From assembly GCA_002914805.1 (NCBI GenBank), contig JXTB01000083.1, forward strand, positions 545,888 to 609,887: a DNA stretch of 64,000 nt, given 5' to 3'. The notes under the pieces were generated by a model. The model made no database searches. It was not told the origin of the DNA and was given only the letters and a program-made list of their open reading frames with translations. The stretch comes from Parasponia andersonii (taxonomy: Eukaryota > Streptophyta > Magnoliopsida > Rosales > Cannabaceae). Shown here in pieces: positions 10,481 through 23,700 of the stretch. The position numbers and the translations under genes are program-made. How positions within the stretch are numbered: position 1 is the stretch's first letter; every line of letters begins with the position of its first letter.

Positions 10481-13400
10481 TTTGGGTTGTCATTGATTTT
10501 CTTGTATTCTATTAATAGCAAATATGGAATTCAATGTGTGCAAATCTCGTAATTTGGCATGGTGATTGTAAAGTTCATCGTCAAGTCCAAACCTGATTTC
10601 TCTTTAACGTGAACTTTAACGTGACTTTCCTGAGATCATTATTGGTATAGCACAATACTTTTTCAGCCCGATTTGCACTAAAAATCAATGGGGCTCATTT
10701 TGAGGCAGCAGGCAAGCACGTTCGAGTATTACACAAGAAGAACACTATGCGTCATGCACCGGGGCAAACTTGTCCCAATTGAGCCTGTCTCGTTGTGTTT
10801 TTGCCATCCCTCACAGTCAGAGACTCACAGCTTGACATTTTTCCTTTTAGAAGGCAATGACCGTTTAAGCAACCGCTGCTTATGCAAAGTCTTGTAGTTA
10901 ACAGTATTGTCTATAATGATAAGCAAATGAAAAGCTTTCTCAAAAACTTTACTCATCTATCGGCTTGATATTTTATTTCGAGCTAAAAAATTGGGTTTTA
11001 ATGGGTTTAGGTTGAACTTCAAAATTGTTTAGGTTGAACTTCAAAATTCGCTCATTGAAATTGAACAAGTAAACAATAGAATGGAATAAATTATCGGCCT
11101 AGTGGAACATTTTTGGTGGGGAAAGTCTAAATTGGTAAAACATACACCAAAATTCTCCTAGACTGTACTATAGCTTCTTGAGTTCAAAACAAGTGGTCCT
11201 AAAAGGCCCGGTTTTAAGCGTAAGTTAGTACTATATACTTCTGAAGTTCAAAACAAGTGGTCCTAAAAATTATAAACCCCCCAGTTTCAAGCCTGAGACA
11301 TTTGATCCACTCCTGTACCAACCTAACAAATGTTTTGGACTAGAGTAGTTGGGGATACCAAACTCGAAATTTTTGTGAGCCATATGAAAGGGACTATTAA
11401 AGTTTTTCAGTCCTTTGCCCCCTAGACTCCTAGTCCTGGAACACATAGAAGATGAATAAACACAGTACTGATGCTCCATAATAAATGCTGTATGGTATTA
11501 GATTATTTCTTAATTTTATGTCCTATAGTTCTGTTGGGGATAAAATGCCTATTTCCCTTTAATAAGGTAAGAAATCTCATGTAAGACTTCCCAATATGGT
11601 TAAGGTGATGAAGTTGAAGGAAAATGAAAGGTAAACCGGTTGCCTGTCCTTCTCTTTTGATGATATCGTCTTGCATATACATGTATGTATACATATAGTG
11701 TACGTGGGGGTTGTGAGCAAGTGTCGTTTGTGTGTATAGCAAATTCAGGAGTTTGGTTGAGAGAGGATGAGGTTGGCTTACCAATTTTGACTTCTCACTA
11801 AAAATTTGCTCGTGTTTTTTGTTGTCATTTAAAAAAAAAAAAGTAATAATAATAATTGGTGGGTCTTGCTAGTAGTTTCGGTCTAAATTGTTGCATCAAG
11901 TATTAATGAATGATGGCCTAGATTTTTTTGCTTCTGGGAAATGAAAGATGGCGAAAAATTGTATCAGCAATAATGGAAAATGATGCATAATTACACACAG
12001 AACTTGCCATATACCATGCCATAAAAACTTGTCTCATTATTCGAAATTTCCTCATCTCCCATCTTACTCCTCTCCTCTCCACAGTCTCAAGTCTCAACTA
12101 CCTAACAAAGAAGCTTGACTCATTTAATATTCGTATCATTTTTCAATTGATGTACCATATAACTGAGTCATATTTTGGATCAGTACGTCCGTTTGACAAC
12201 ACTGACACGTTTCGGCATGAATATTGAATAATATTCACCTTAAAAGAAAATATTTATGCATGAATTATAACCGTTTGTATGTGAAGTTGACAATTCTTGC
12301 TAGGTCTTTCACGATGCTGGACTTTTTGAAATGACAAGACAAATTACTGTTAGTGTCAAAGTATAATAAATCAACCATGCTCATATTTTCTCATTTTTCA
12401 AATAATATTTTTTTAACCTTACATACGACGTTAAAAATAATATAAAAAAAAATAACAATGCCAAACTATTTCTTATCTACCCCAAGTCTTTTGGAATGAA
12501 TATAATTATCTACCCATAGTTGATTCTTCGTCCATTAGACTTACTGGATATATACAAAATCGATGTGTACCTCTCTATTTAATTTATTTTAACATGTCTA
12601 ATATATCTTCACTGTTTATTATAAAGTATATCTATATATGTGGACTCCATTATAACGAATAGTTTGCGACATACAGTAATCCTCTTATGTATGAACGTAC
12701 TCTGCACGTTTACAAAATATCTGAACAAAATATATTATACTTTGATACATCTTATCATATAATACTAAACTAATCAGTATAGCCCTAAATTTTAGGCATA
12801 TATACTTTTACAATATTGTTGACACCGTTCACTAAATATTAGAAAGATTCTATTTATAGGTTGAAGCTATCTCCTGAAAATAAATGCAAGCAGTATTAGA
12901 TATATGACATTAATTGTTGGTGTCTTGGTGAATCAGCAGGGGCATTGTTGGATACCTTAATGCGTTAGGTAGGAGTTCGTTTATTGGCATATGTTTATGG
13001 TTTAAATATTGTTTTATATTTAATTTTTATTTATATAAATAGTTACTTTTTGAGGTCTTTGGATTTTATTTAAAAAAAAAAAAAAAGGTTTTGAGGTCTT
13101 TGGATAGTTCCTTACTAGTTACTACTTAAACAGAACAATTATTTTCAATAATTTGAGGATATCTCATCAGCAAAAAGTCCGAGGTACGTGTTATCACTTT
13201 CACACTTTTGCTGAAATGTTCGAAGAGGATTCACTTGAAGTTGAATATTCTCTCGTGTTATTCTCCAAATATGAAAATTAATTTTTTTTTTAAAAGGAAC
13301 AGTGTATGTTATGGGCCAATATTTTTTAAGTGATTTGAAGAGAATTTAAACTATAAATTATAACATTGATGTTATGTAAACCTACTTCTGATTAAATAAG

Positions 13401-13593
13401 TCAATAATTTTAAAAATTAAATTTTTACCAATAAAACATTTAGAAGTAATAACACGTTATACATGAATCACTGTTCTTAGATATTTAAAAAGCTAAATAC
13501 TTCTAACTTTTAGATTATATATGCTTCTTCAAGATGTTAATCATGTTGGTACTTGGGTAGCATATATCATGATTAAGTTCTTGAGTTTTTTTG
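10475..13593. other. AT-rich spacer
   Basis: A GC-richer island at about 10,650-10,910 has a 69-codon open frame with no recognised domain; it may be a gene fragment. Short direct repeats occur at 11,010-11,048 and 11,166-11,268. Nothing else was recognised. Confidence 0.5.
11166..11268 (+). repeat. Direct repeat pair, spacing about 62 bp
   Basis: GTTCAAAACAAGTGGTCCTA is found in both copies (about 11166-11204 and 11228-11268), each preceded by TACTATA. It is a small tandem duplication. Confidence 0.75.
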
Positions 13594-13595
13594 GG

Positions 13596-13929
13596 ATAAA
13601 ATCACTTTAATACATCATATTTTAATATTTTGTCCAATTTCTACCTTCTATTTTATTTATTATCAATATTGACCATTAAACTTTAAATCTATTACAAATT
13701 TATATCTTAGCACTAATTTAGAATAATTAATTTACCATGATGATTTAATAAATTTATTATCGAATCAGTTTTTATATGATTTATTTTTAATTTTTTAAAT
13801 GATATCTTGAGAAATTAATTATTCTAAATTAATGGTAGAGTATAAATTTGTAATAAATTTTAAGTCTAAGGTTGATAATAAACAAAATATAATATATAAA
13901 ATACGAGTTATAGAAGTGATATTATTTTC
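13596..13929. mobile_element. Foldback MITE-like element (about 334 bp)
   Basis: The left arm (AAAATCACTT, then TTATTATCAATATTGACC, ATTACAAATTTATA and AATTTAGAATAATTAATTT) is mirrored in reverse complement down to AAGTGATATTATTTTC at the right end. A small indel separates the outermost matches. No coding capacity. The target duplication is not clear. Confidence 0.65.
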
Positions 13930-14738
13930 TTTTTTTTGTTTGACTCTCGTCATGTGATTTAGTCCACATAGTAGGGTTTCTAAATATGCAATTATTTTAG
14001 GATCTAATAATATATTATATATACAAATCTGAGGATTTATAAACATTAAATAACTTATGGCTATATATATTTACTTTGCAGAATTTTTCCAATTCTTTAA
14101 AAGGAAGCCACTATATTCAATAAAATTTGGCAGAATGCCAAATATTTATATTATAAGGCTGCAAGTGATGAGTCAGTGTATCCTAGACTAGGTCGTTCGG
14201 TGTACGTTTTTGGACACTATCACGTGTAGCCCGAATAGTTAAATCAGTCTTTGTATTTGGTTATAGGTTTTTTCAATCCTGTACCTTGGGTGCTATAAAT
14301 ATATATATATATATATATATATGTATTTTTTTTCTTTTTTAGCTTTGTCTTGCTGTATGCATAAAATAAACAAATCTTGAGAATAAAAAAATAATGGTAA
14401 AGACGTTAAATTTGTTCGTTTATGCAGCATTAATAAACTCGTTTTTTATTTTTAAAAAAAAAATAGTTTACAATTGAAACTAAGCTCAAACTATGTAATG
14501 AGAAATATTATAGGTTACTATTATAAATTATTAATGGTGTGGTCTCTCAGCATATAAACTATTTAGAAATATTCATTATTGGTCTAGTATTGTTTATCGT
14601 ACACGTAAAATATCTTCAAGTATTAGCATTTGGTATAGGTGGACCAGTCGTATATACGTATATGGCAACTCAAACTGTAATTGCTGCGTGGGAGTAACGA
14701 AATTAAGGATGGTGCCCAAAATATATATATATATATAT
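13930..14738. other. AT-rich spacer
   Basis: Contains an (AT)n run at about 14,298-14,322 and another near 14,721-14,739. No gene seen. Confidence 0.6.
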
Positions 14739-14982
14739 AAGCACAATGATTATTTTTTTTAACTTATTTATAGATATTATTTTGTCAAATTACAATTGAT
14801 CATGCGTGTTTTTTTATGATAAAAATTAGAAAGAGAAAATAATTAAATAATAAGTATTTATTTTTACTATTTTTTTTCTCAACTACTCAAATTATGATAG
14901 TTGTTATATTATGATCTAACGACTAAAAAAAAGAAATACTTATAAATGGGTAAAAAAAATACCTATTAGATTGGGAACTTAT
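14739..14982 (-). mobile_element. MITE family member A
   Basis: The termini match copies B, C and E. The right end, read in reverse complement, gives GTTCCCAATCTAATAGGTAT, then a T run and ACCCATTTATAAGTATTT. The left end has ATTTTTTTTAACTTATTTAT. It sits next to an AT dinucleotide run and has no ORF. The family resembles TA-targeting MITEs. Confidence 0.6.
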
Positions 14983-15000
14983 ATTTATATGGGTTAATGA

Positions 15001-15515
15001 GATTAATAGCGCGTGAATTATGTCTGTATTATTACTTTAACCCGAATTTTCAACTTACATAATAATGGTCCATAAATTATATAATTATTACAACAATGAT
15101 TCTTTTGTCATAAACTGTTAAATATTTAACAGAAATAAGTCATTACAGAGTTCACGGTTTGGTAATTATGGTAAAAAATGGGATTCTGAATTTTTAACTG
15201 ATACATTAGACCATCAAGACTTATAGAATTATTGCAACAATAACCATTTTTTTTTACAAACTATTAAATTTTTAACAGTTGTGCAAAACATATAATTAAT
15301 AATTATTACTAAAAACGAGATTCTGACTCATAAAAGTAAATAATTCATAATTATATACTTTGTCATTGACTATTTTCTGTTAAAAAACTAACCGTTTGTG
15401 ACAAATAATTCATTGCTGAAACAATTATATAATTCAGAAGCTATTATTACGTAAGTTAAAAATTTACGAGCAAAGTAATATAATGAGTATAATTCATGGA
15501 CTATTGTATTTAATC
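15001..15515. mobile_element. Foldback MITE-like element (about 515 bp)
   Basis: The left end GATTAATAGCGCGTGAATTA and following words (CTTACATAATAATGG, AATTATATAATTATT, AACTGTTAAATATTTAACAG) are mirrored at the right end, which closes with TGTATTTAATC. The arms are about 140-170 bp. There is no ORF. An AT microsatellite follows immediately. Confidence 0.7.
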
Positions 15516-17784
15516 TTATATATATATATATATATTTCTTTTTCTTTTTTAATTTTGTTTTTCAAGTGATATAAAACGCTCTCTGTCTCTCCCCCGCCAA
15601 AAAAATAAAAATAAAAAAATAAAAAGCCAGATAGAAAAGGCCGAGATGCGGTTGACTCTGACCGAGAGCCAAAATGCAGTGAATCTACTATGTCCTCGTG
15701 ACTCATTATGTGTGATTTGGTTTACTAAATCTCAGGTCATATCTTTGTTGGTTCCGTATGAGTCATCTTGAAACAAATATTGTGTGAAAACATTCATATT
15801 CGTGTACTACTTACTATATTAAATCTCTTTTTTTTTTTGGAGGGGAAGATTAAATCTCATTTACTAATAAGTAGATCACCAATATCACTCAAATTAGCTA
15901 ATTGGTCTCTCTTTTTTTATTGGCTCAAAAAGTTTAGCAAAATTAGCTTATTGGTAGAATGACGTATGAAGATTTTAATTTTCATGACATGTCATGGATA
16001 AGATCATAAGCTCATTGTCCTCTAACTTATAATTGTCTATTTCAAAAGCATTATTTTTAATAGATATTGCGGCAGTCTGTCTCAAAATAATTGATGGGCT
16101 TATATTTTTAATTTTAAATCGTTCCGAAACAACAAAAAAAAAAAAAAAAAAAAGAAGAAGAAGAAAAGAAAGGACAACTAATTTGATGGAGCAAATGAAA
16201 ACTTGATTAGTGATTTGTCATATGAGCCCCTTTTTAAAATTAAAAAAAAAAAAACTAATTATCAATGCTTTGGTTTTTTTTTTTAATTTTTTTTTACCGT
16301 AACTATAAGCATACATGTTTGTTTTCCTTTTCCCCGAGTAATATCTACTAGAGTGGTATCTTTAAAAAAAACAAAAGAAAAATTTTATGTTGGTCACATT
16401 ATATGGTGCTACCTAAAATAGCAGCTTGCTCCAAATATCATCATTCCACCGACAAAATATGGCAATATGACTTTCCTATTGGCAAATACTCAATTGGTTT
16501 GTTCCATTTTAAAAATAAACCCCTTTGTTATATTCAATCAAATTATTTCAACAACCAAATATTTATGGTAACACTTACTGGAGTTTGAAAATATTAGTTT
16601 TTCTTTCCTAGGAAAAAGTTCAATGATATCGTCACTATATATATTATTCGTTTAATTCACATCATCATAATTGTTTTGCCATATACAGTTTATTATTTCA
16701 GCAAAAAAAAATATATATATACAGTTTATTATTAAATTAATTTTTAATAATCAGATATAAAATTTTGTCAAAATTTGATTAATAAATGCCTAAATGGGGT
16801 GCCAGTCTAATTATCTAAAATTTTATGGGGTGTAAATAATTTTGGTTCAGTCGCATCACTGACATAAATTAGAAAATGAGTTATCTGCAAAAAAAAAAAA
16901 AAAAAAACTGCAATATAGCATTTCTATAAATTTAATTGTGTCTTTACCTTGTAATATAGGATTTCTACAAATTTAATCATGTTTTTTAGACTGTCCAAAA
17001 TTAAACTTTCATATTTTAAATTTTTGCAAATTTATATTTTTTTTAAATATAAATTGACTAACAAATTTTTCGCTAATTACAAAATCTGAATTGAATATAT
17101 ATTATTTATGATGATTAATATAGAAAAATTTATTAAAAATAACTTAAAACAATTAGCACAAATCACATAATGCATATAATGCATATAGAAAGTATAAATT
17201 TATAGAGATTCCAAATGTTGATATATAATTTTGCACAAATCAAAATATGCGGTTAAATTTATATATATATATATATTTTGTAGTTATCCTGAGGAAATAT
17301 TTTTTTTTCCGGAGAAAGAGAAAAGGATACTGATAAGTCATTTCTGAATATACCATCCGCAAAATTATATATTTATATATTAATCGCTGAAGGAATATGC
17401 CATCTGCATATAAGGTAAAAGCTAAACATTATTTCATTTAATTTAATAATTTATTGTTACTTGACTGAAAAATAGTTCATTATCAAAATAATTCGAGTAA
17501 TAGATGTGCTGTGTTAGTGTAAGGTTTTAAAACTATACCGAGTATTGATGTACATATTGTTGATTCAGTGTACTAAAGTAATTTTGACATAATTCTTGAA
17601 ATATCACAGTTTGTTTTTCTTTACACCAGAAAAGAGAAAGAAGACTATAAATAATTTCGGAATATACCATCACCTAAACACCATTTAAAGTAAATAAAAG
17701 CAAAAGGTGAAATAGGTGCACTATGAATTCTCTCAGCCTGTGTGCAATGGATAAACAATTCCTATAAATATCAAATTAGTCGTT
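15516..17784. other. AT-rich spacer
   Basis: Homopolymer runs near 15,827, 16,133-16,153 and 16,889-16,907, and an AT run near 17,260. No exon-like or repeat-unit structure was recognised. Confidence 0.6.
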
Positions 17785-17900
17785 GTACTGCTCTTCTTTT
17801 TATGAGTTTGTATTAATATTATGTACATTAGTCTAATTTATAGTACTGCTATTCTTTTTATGAGTTTGTATTAATATTATGTACATTAGTCTAATTTATA
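17785..17900 (+). repeat. 58-bp tandem duplication
   Basis: Two copies (17785-17842 and 17843-17900) begin GTACTGCT and contain TATGAGTTTGTATTAATATT. They differ at one visible position near the start, so the duplication is recent. Confidence 0.85.
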
Positions 17901-18040
17901 GTTAGATTCAATGTATTATAATATTAAAGAATGCATTTATCTTTATATTTATTTCAATAAAATAAATATAGTACAACTATTTATTCGATAAATTAAATTT
18001 AATATAAGATATTATTAATATTAAATTAAATACAATATTA

Positions 18041-18292
18041 TATAATAGGATGCCAATCCAATATGTATTTTTTTTTCACCTATGTGTAGGTATTTCTTTT
18101 TTAGCTGTTAGATCATCATCTAATAGTAATCTAACGACTATAATAAGGTTCATGAATAGACACGTATCATTAATATTATTTATTTCTCATACTTTTTATT
18201 ATAAAAAAATATGAATAATAAATTTTCATTGACCAAAATGATATCTATGTATAGGTACAAAAAACCTACCGAATTAGTGCTCTGTATAATAT
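18041..18292 (+). mobile_element. MITE family member B
   Basis: The left end GGATGCCAATCCAATATGTA plus a T run and CACCTATG is mirrored by the right end, which in reverse complement reads GAGCACTAATTCGGTAGGT followed by a T run and GTACCTATACATAG. It is flanked by TATA-rich DNA. No coding capacity. Confidence 0.65.
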
Positions 18293-18376
18293 ATGTATAC
18301 ATTACAACTAACTCTAGCATAAAAAAATAATAATAGGACTAATCATATCATGAAAAAATAAGATTTAAATTAAAAA

Positions 18377-19184
18377 TTTTAAAAAAGAGTAATCACGTAG
18401 AAATACCCCGAGTATTAACTTTTTAGTAAAAAAATCCTGACTTTTGAATGTTTGCAAAATAATACTCTCATTTTTAAATTTTCGCAAAATAATACCTTGA
18501 CTTTTAGAATTCTGCAAATTAATACTTTCACTTTTAAATTCTACAAATTAATACCCTGATATTTATAATTGTTACAAATTAATATCCTCAATTTTTGTTT
18601 TCTTTTATATTTATACTATGAGCAAATTAAAAGATGTGAACATTTTTCATTAACTTATGGAAAATATTTTAATATTAGTATATTACCGAAAATTATTTTA
18701 TAACTATTTTTTTTGGTTAATTGCTAAAAGAACACAATTTTTTTTTACCTCTCATGTTTTTTTTTTTAATAATTAACTACTTTTACCTTTCATTCTAATT
18801 TTTTATTATTTTTTAAAATGAAAATTAAAATAAGCTAACTAAAAATATTTTTTTTAGAAATTTTATTATTGTTTAATAAATTTTAATTAAGTTGATAATG
18901 GCTACTATCATTTTTTTACTATTAAAATCAACTATATGGGTATTAAAGTTATAAATTTATATGATTTTCAAATGTTAGGATATTAATTTGTAAAATTTTA
19001 ATTGTCAGGTTATTAATTTACAAAACCAAATGTGAGGGTATTATTTTACAAAAATTCAAAAATTAGGGTATTATTTTGCAAAAATTTAAAATAAATATAT
19101 TATTTTGCAGATATTCAAAAGTTACGATTTTTTTATAGAATAGTAAAAATTCAGGGTATTTTAAAATTATTATCTTTTTTAAAA
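18377..19184. mobile_element. Foldback element with internal minisatellite (about 0.8 kb)
   Basis: The left arm carries repeated words of the type GCAAAATAATAC followed by CTTGACTTTTA-like spacers (about 18,440-18,600). The right arm carries the reverse complement (GGTATTATTTTGCAAAAAT) at about 18,960-19,130. The outer ends share TTTTAAAAAAGA in inverted orientation. Arms of about 220 bp surround an AT-rich centre. It is built like the 5.5-kb foldback: long inverted arms made of short tandem units, without a transposase. Confidence 0.7.
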
Positions 19185-19242
19185 ATAGAATATTAATCAA
19201 AAAAATTATCATATTTTTTTTACTTTCTCTCTATTTTAGGTT

Positions 19243-19506
19243 TAATATATATTCCAATCCAATAGGTATTTTTTTTTACTTATTTATAAGTATTTTTTTT
19301 ATCAATTAGATCATAATCTAATGAGCGCCATAATTTAAGCCATAATTTAAGTAGTTGAAAAAAAAAATAAAAATATATTATTTAATATTTTTCTCACTCT
19401 AACTTTTACCATAAAAAAACTTTTTATTTTAGACATAACAATACATATAGAAAAGTGAAAAAAAAAAACCTACTACATTGGTGGATTGGGAACCTCTGTA
19501 TATATA
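19243..19506 (+). mobile_element. MITE family member C
   Basis: The left end ATTCCAATCCAATAGGTATT plus a T run and ACTTATTTATAAGTATT matches copies A and B. The right end in reverse complement reads GGTTCCCAATCCACCAATGT. It is AT-rich without an ORF and flanked by TATATA. Confidence 0.65.
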
Positions 19507-20714
19507 GATTGTTAGACATTGCATGTGAATTTTCTATACCATCATAAAAAAACAAAAAACATGGGTATTATAGTCTATTCAAGTATGGGAGTTGCCCGAT
19601 GACCAAAGTTTAACAAACATTTAAAACAAAAAAACCATTTTTGCTATTTTTATCCCCTGTTCAGCCCAAAAATAAATAAATAAATAAATACTACTTGCTT
19701 ATTTAAAACATGTTGAGAGAGTTTTAGGTTCATGATTTTCATGTATAGTCCAAATAAACGATTATGAGTTCATGAATTTTTATGTACATAGGTCCATAGA
19801 AAATTTTGCTCCAAAAGGACAATAGATACAATTTTTTCTTTTTTTTTTTTCCGTCCAATCTCCTCCTAATTTTTTTTTGTATTTAAAATGACATAGCCTT
19901 ATTGTAATTTATAATATATTCATCTTTGTCTTTGGGCTGACCTCATTGAGTATTTTAATAACGGGCACCAATTCAATGGGATTTTTTTTTTTAACCCGTG
20001 AGTATTAATTTGACAAATAAAAATGAAAATGAAAATTTAGTATATGTAAGTATTAATTTGATAAATAAAAATTTAGTATATATATATTTTTATTATAAAA
20101 ATAAAAAAAATATTAATGATTCATATTTTTTTATAAATTTCATTATAACTATTAAATTACTATTAAATGGACTAAAAAAAATATTTAACCATAAATAAAA
20201 AAAAAATACCGGCAAACTTTAATAATATATGCACATATGAGTGAAATATACACATATATACAGATATATTATTGTGAAAAATAATTATTCTGGTGAGAGA
20301 TGTTTTGCATATATTTGTTTGACATATTTGTAATTTAGTCTGTGTGTCTCAGAAGAGAACAGAGTTAGAGAGAGTACTTGGCGTTCAAGTTCAGAGGACG
20401 ACTCAGATTGCCCAAAACTTGGCGTCTTGAACGGTTTCAAATTAAAAAAAAAAAACTTTAAATAAAAAAGAAAGAGAGAGATCGAATGTGACCCTCCATT
20501 TCATCTTTCTTCTTCGTCTTCTTCACCATTACAGTTCACTGTATCTATATCTATATCTATATCCCTTCAAGACCCAATTCGGTTTCCACCTCCTTTTCTT
20601 AGATTACCATTCTGAGTTTCTTTTCCGTTGGCGGGTACTCGCTAGAAATCGAGTCTTTTCCCATCCGGGTTTTCGATTTTAGCATCTGGGTCCTCCTCCT
20701 CTTCGCCTTCTCCC
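19507..20714 (+). promoter_or_regulatory. Spacer, promoter and 5' UTR of the KASII gene
   Basis: 19.5-20.3 kb is AT-rich; a possible decayed MITE end (GGGCACCAATTCAATGGG) lies near 19,963. From about 20,480 a CT-rich leader (TTTCTTCTTCGTCTTCTTC) and a (CTATAT)n run near 20,540 mark the 5' UTR of the downstream gene. No clear TATA box could be assigned. Confidence 0.5.
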
Positions 20715-23700
20715 ATGGCGGCCTCCTCAGTTGCATCTCCTCTCTGCACGTGGCTTGTGGCGGCTTGCATGTCGGTCACGTGCGACAGGGACCATTCCAC
20801 GACCCCATCTTTGGTTAGCTCGCCCAGGAGACTCAGTAAGTGGGCTCGGAGGAGGAAGGTCTCGGCTCAATGTAGCAGCAGGAGCCCTGAATTCAAGATG
20901 GGTGGCTTGATTCCGTCCTTTTGTGGATCCAGCATTCAAGGTCTGATGAGCTCTTGCCTCGCTTTTGAGCCCTGTAATGACTACTATAGCTCCAATGGAC
21001 TCTCTTCTTTAGGCTCCAATGGATTCTCCTCACTCTTCAGATCCAATAGTGTTGCTACCAATGGAAGACGGAGGCGGATTAACCGAGCTGCTCATTCTGG
21101 TAATTATATTTCTGGGTTTTTGTACTGTTTTAGAATTTTTTTAGTTATGTAGCTTTTGTATTCTAAGTAAGAGATGATTGTGCTGTGTTACGATATTTGG
21201 AACTGGAGATGAAAATTTCAGGAGTTTTCAGGTCTATTTGGTTATTACGCTGCACGAGGCTGGTTGTATTGTTGGCCTGCGTTATGTAGTCTTTATTTTG
21301 GAGTTACTCTAACTACTATAGTTTATATCTGATAAAAAATATAATATTGAAATATACTCTGCAACTTGAGTTACATTTTATTTGGCTGCATAGGGAAGGG
21401 ATGGGAAGGCAAGGATATTTCTTTTCAGTGCAATATCATTTTTATTGGATACCTCTCTAGAAATTCGAATTTAACAGTTTGGCCTAGTTGAAATTGTAGT
21501 GTCTCTTGTATTTGGAGACAAAGGCACTTGAAAGAAGGAAATATTTGCCTGACATGCAACTGGTTTTGCTTAATAGCAATGCTGTACAAGTTAGCTTTCC
21601 GCTTAACATAGTCACATATATTAATTTTTGATACCATTGTGCTAAAATATGTTCCTTTCTACGTTTATTCTTTTACCCCCTTCACAGGGGAGACAGTTGC
21701 TGTGGCTGTGCAACCTGCAGAGGAGGTGACTACTAAGAAGAAACCTTTTACAAAGCAGAGGCGAGTAGTTGTGACGGGGATGGGCGTGGTGACTCCCCTA
21801 GGTCATGATCTAGATGTCTTTTACAATAATTTGCTTGAGGGTGTCAGTGGAATAAGTGAGATAGAGACTTTTGATTGTGCCCAATTTCCGACGGTAAATC
21901 ATATTTTAAATATGTCTTTAGCTGGTGCTTGCTCTTGGATAGTTCTGGTGCTTGCTCTACATATTTTTCTGATTATTTCTTTCTCTTCAGAGAATTGCAG
22001 GAGAGATAAAGTCTTTCTCAACTGATGGATGGGTTGCACCAAAACTATCCAAGAGGATGGATAAATTTATGCTTTACATGCTTACTGCTGGCAAGAAAGC
22101 CTTGGCTGATGGTGGAATTACAGAAGATATAATGAACGAATTAGATAGGACTAAATGTGGAGTTTTGATTGGCTCAGCAATGGGTGGCATGAAGGTAACC
22201 CAATAATTTTTGGTTAACCTTTACACCAATCAAAATGGAGACTTTAGATTGAGTCAACTAGAGCATCTACTGACATATCTTTAATCTGATGTGCCACAAA
22301 AACATCATCAATTGTGTAAGACCGTGTCAACTATGCTCGCCATGTAGTTTTCTAGTGCAGGAAAATTACAAATGCAAAAATAAGCACCAGTTTATCTATA
22401 GGATTTCACTTTTGAATTTTCATTGTTAAATAAAGATAAAGCCTATGTGTCTCGTCTCTCTGTAACTCTGTTTTTATTAAAGTGGGATCATCTGAAAAAT
22501 TTTCTAGCAGAAAGTGAAAATCCGAGCATATTAGGCCGTTGAGCCACATGAACCGCAGATGGGACATGGATGCAGTTTCTTCTTCATTAAATTGTCAATC
22601 GAATGTGTTAGCTAATTGCACTTTTGTTTAAATTCAACAGGTTTTTAATGATGCAATTGAAGCTTTGAGAATTTCATATAGGAAGATGAATCCTTTCTGT
22701 GTACCCTTTGCAACTACAAATATGGGTTCTGCCATGCTCGCAATGGATCTGGTCAGCCTATTTTTTGATGTTGCTGCAATATCATGGCATACCCTGATGA
22801 ATGTTGGGAGATGTACTCGACTTTTAACTGCTGTCTTTCATTTAATGAATTGCAGGGGTGGATGGGCCCTAATTATTCAATATCTACTGCTTGTGCTACA
22901 AGCAACTTTTGTATCTTGAATGCAGCAAACCACATCATTAGAGGTGAAGCTGTAAGTGTTTGGCCTTCATCGATAGTTTAACAAAAATTATTGTATGATT
23001 GTGTCCACTGTCACTATTTCAATAAATACTAAAAATTTTGTGCAGGATGTGATGCTCTGTGGTGGCTCAGATGCAGCAATTATACCTATTGGTATTTTTT
23101 TTTTCCTTTCTTTTCCTTGCATTGCATATTTGTCCACTCTACTAAGCATGGTGACCAAGCTCAATACCATGAAGTTTGCGATTACTTTTATTTTGACTTT
23201 ACCAGTATTACATTTTCACTATCAATACCCGATACAGGCTTGGGGGGCTTTGTGGCTTGCCGAGCACTTTCACAGCGTAACAGTGATCCAACCAAAGCTT
23301 CACGTCCTTGGGACACTGTAATGTTTTCAATAACTTTTCTTCTTTTATGTTTTCTTTTTTTGTTTACCATTGGTTGCATATAAAGAACAAAAACTGTCGT
23401 TTTCTGTTCATGTTGGAAAATATAATTTGAGTATTGCTGTGAAGATTGATCTAGCCAGAATTTTGTATTATGTAGCTTGTCTTTTTCTATTTTGTTGTCA
23501 GGAAAATAAGACTAAAGTCATTAAGTATTATAGATTTCTTGTTATGTCTTTTATTCTGAAAATAAGTTGTAAGGCCATAATGATGAATTTTGGATCTGAC
23601 TTTCCTGACTGCGTTTACTTCTGAGAATTTGACAGAAGAAAAGAAGTTCTAGTCCAGTTCTTCTATATACTTACATATTTTGTCTCTCATTTGATGTGGT

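Noticed and set aside
20727-20939. Minus-strand open frame over KASII exon 1
   Set aside because: Shadow of the transit-peptide exon.
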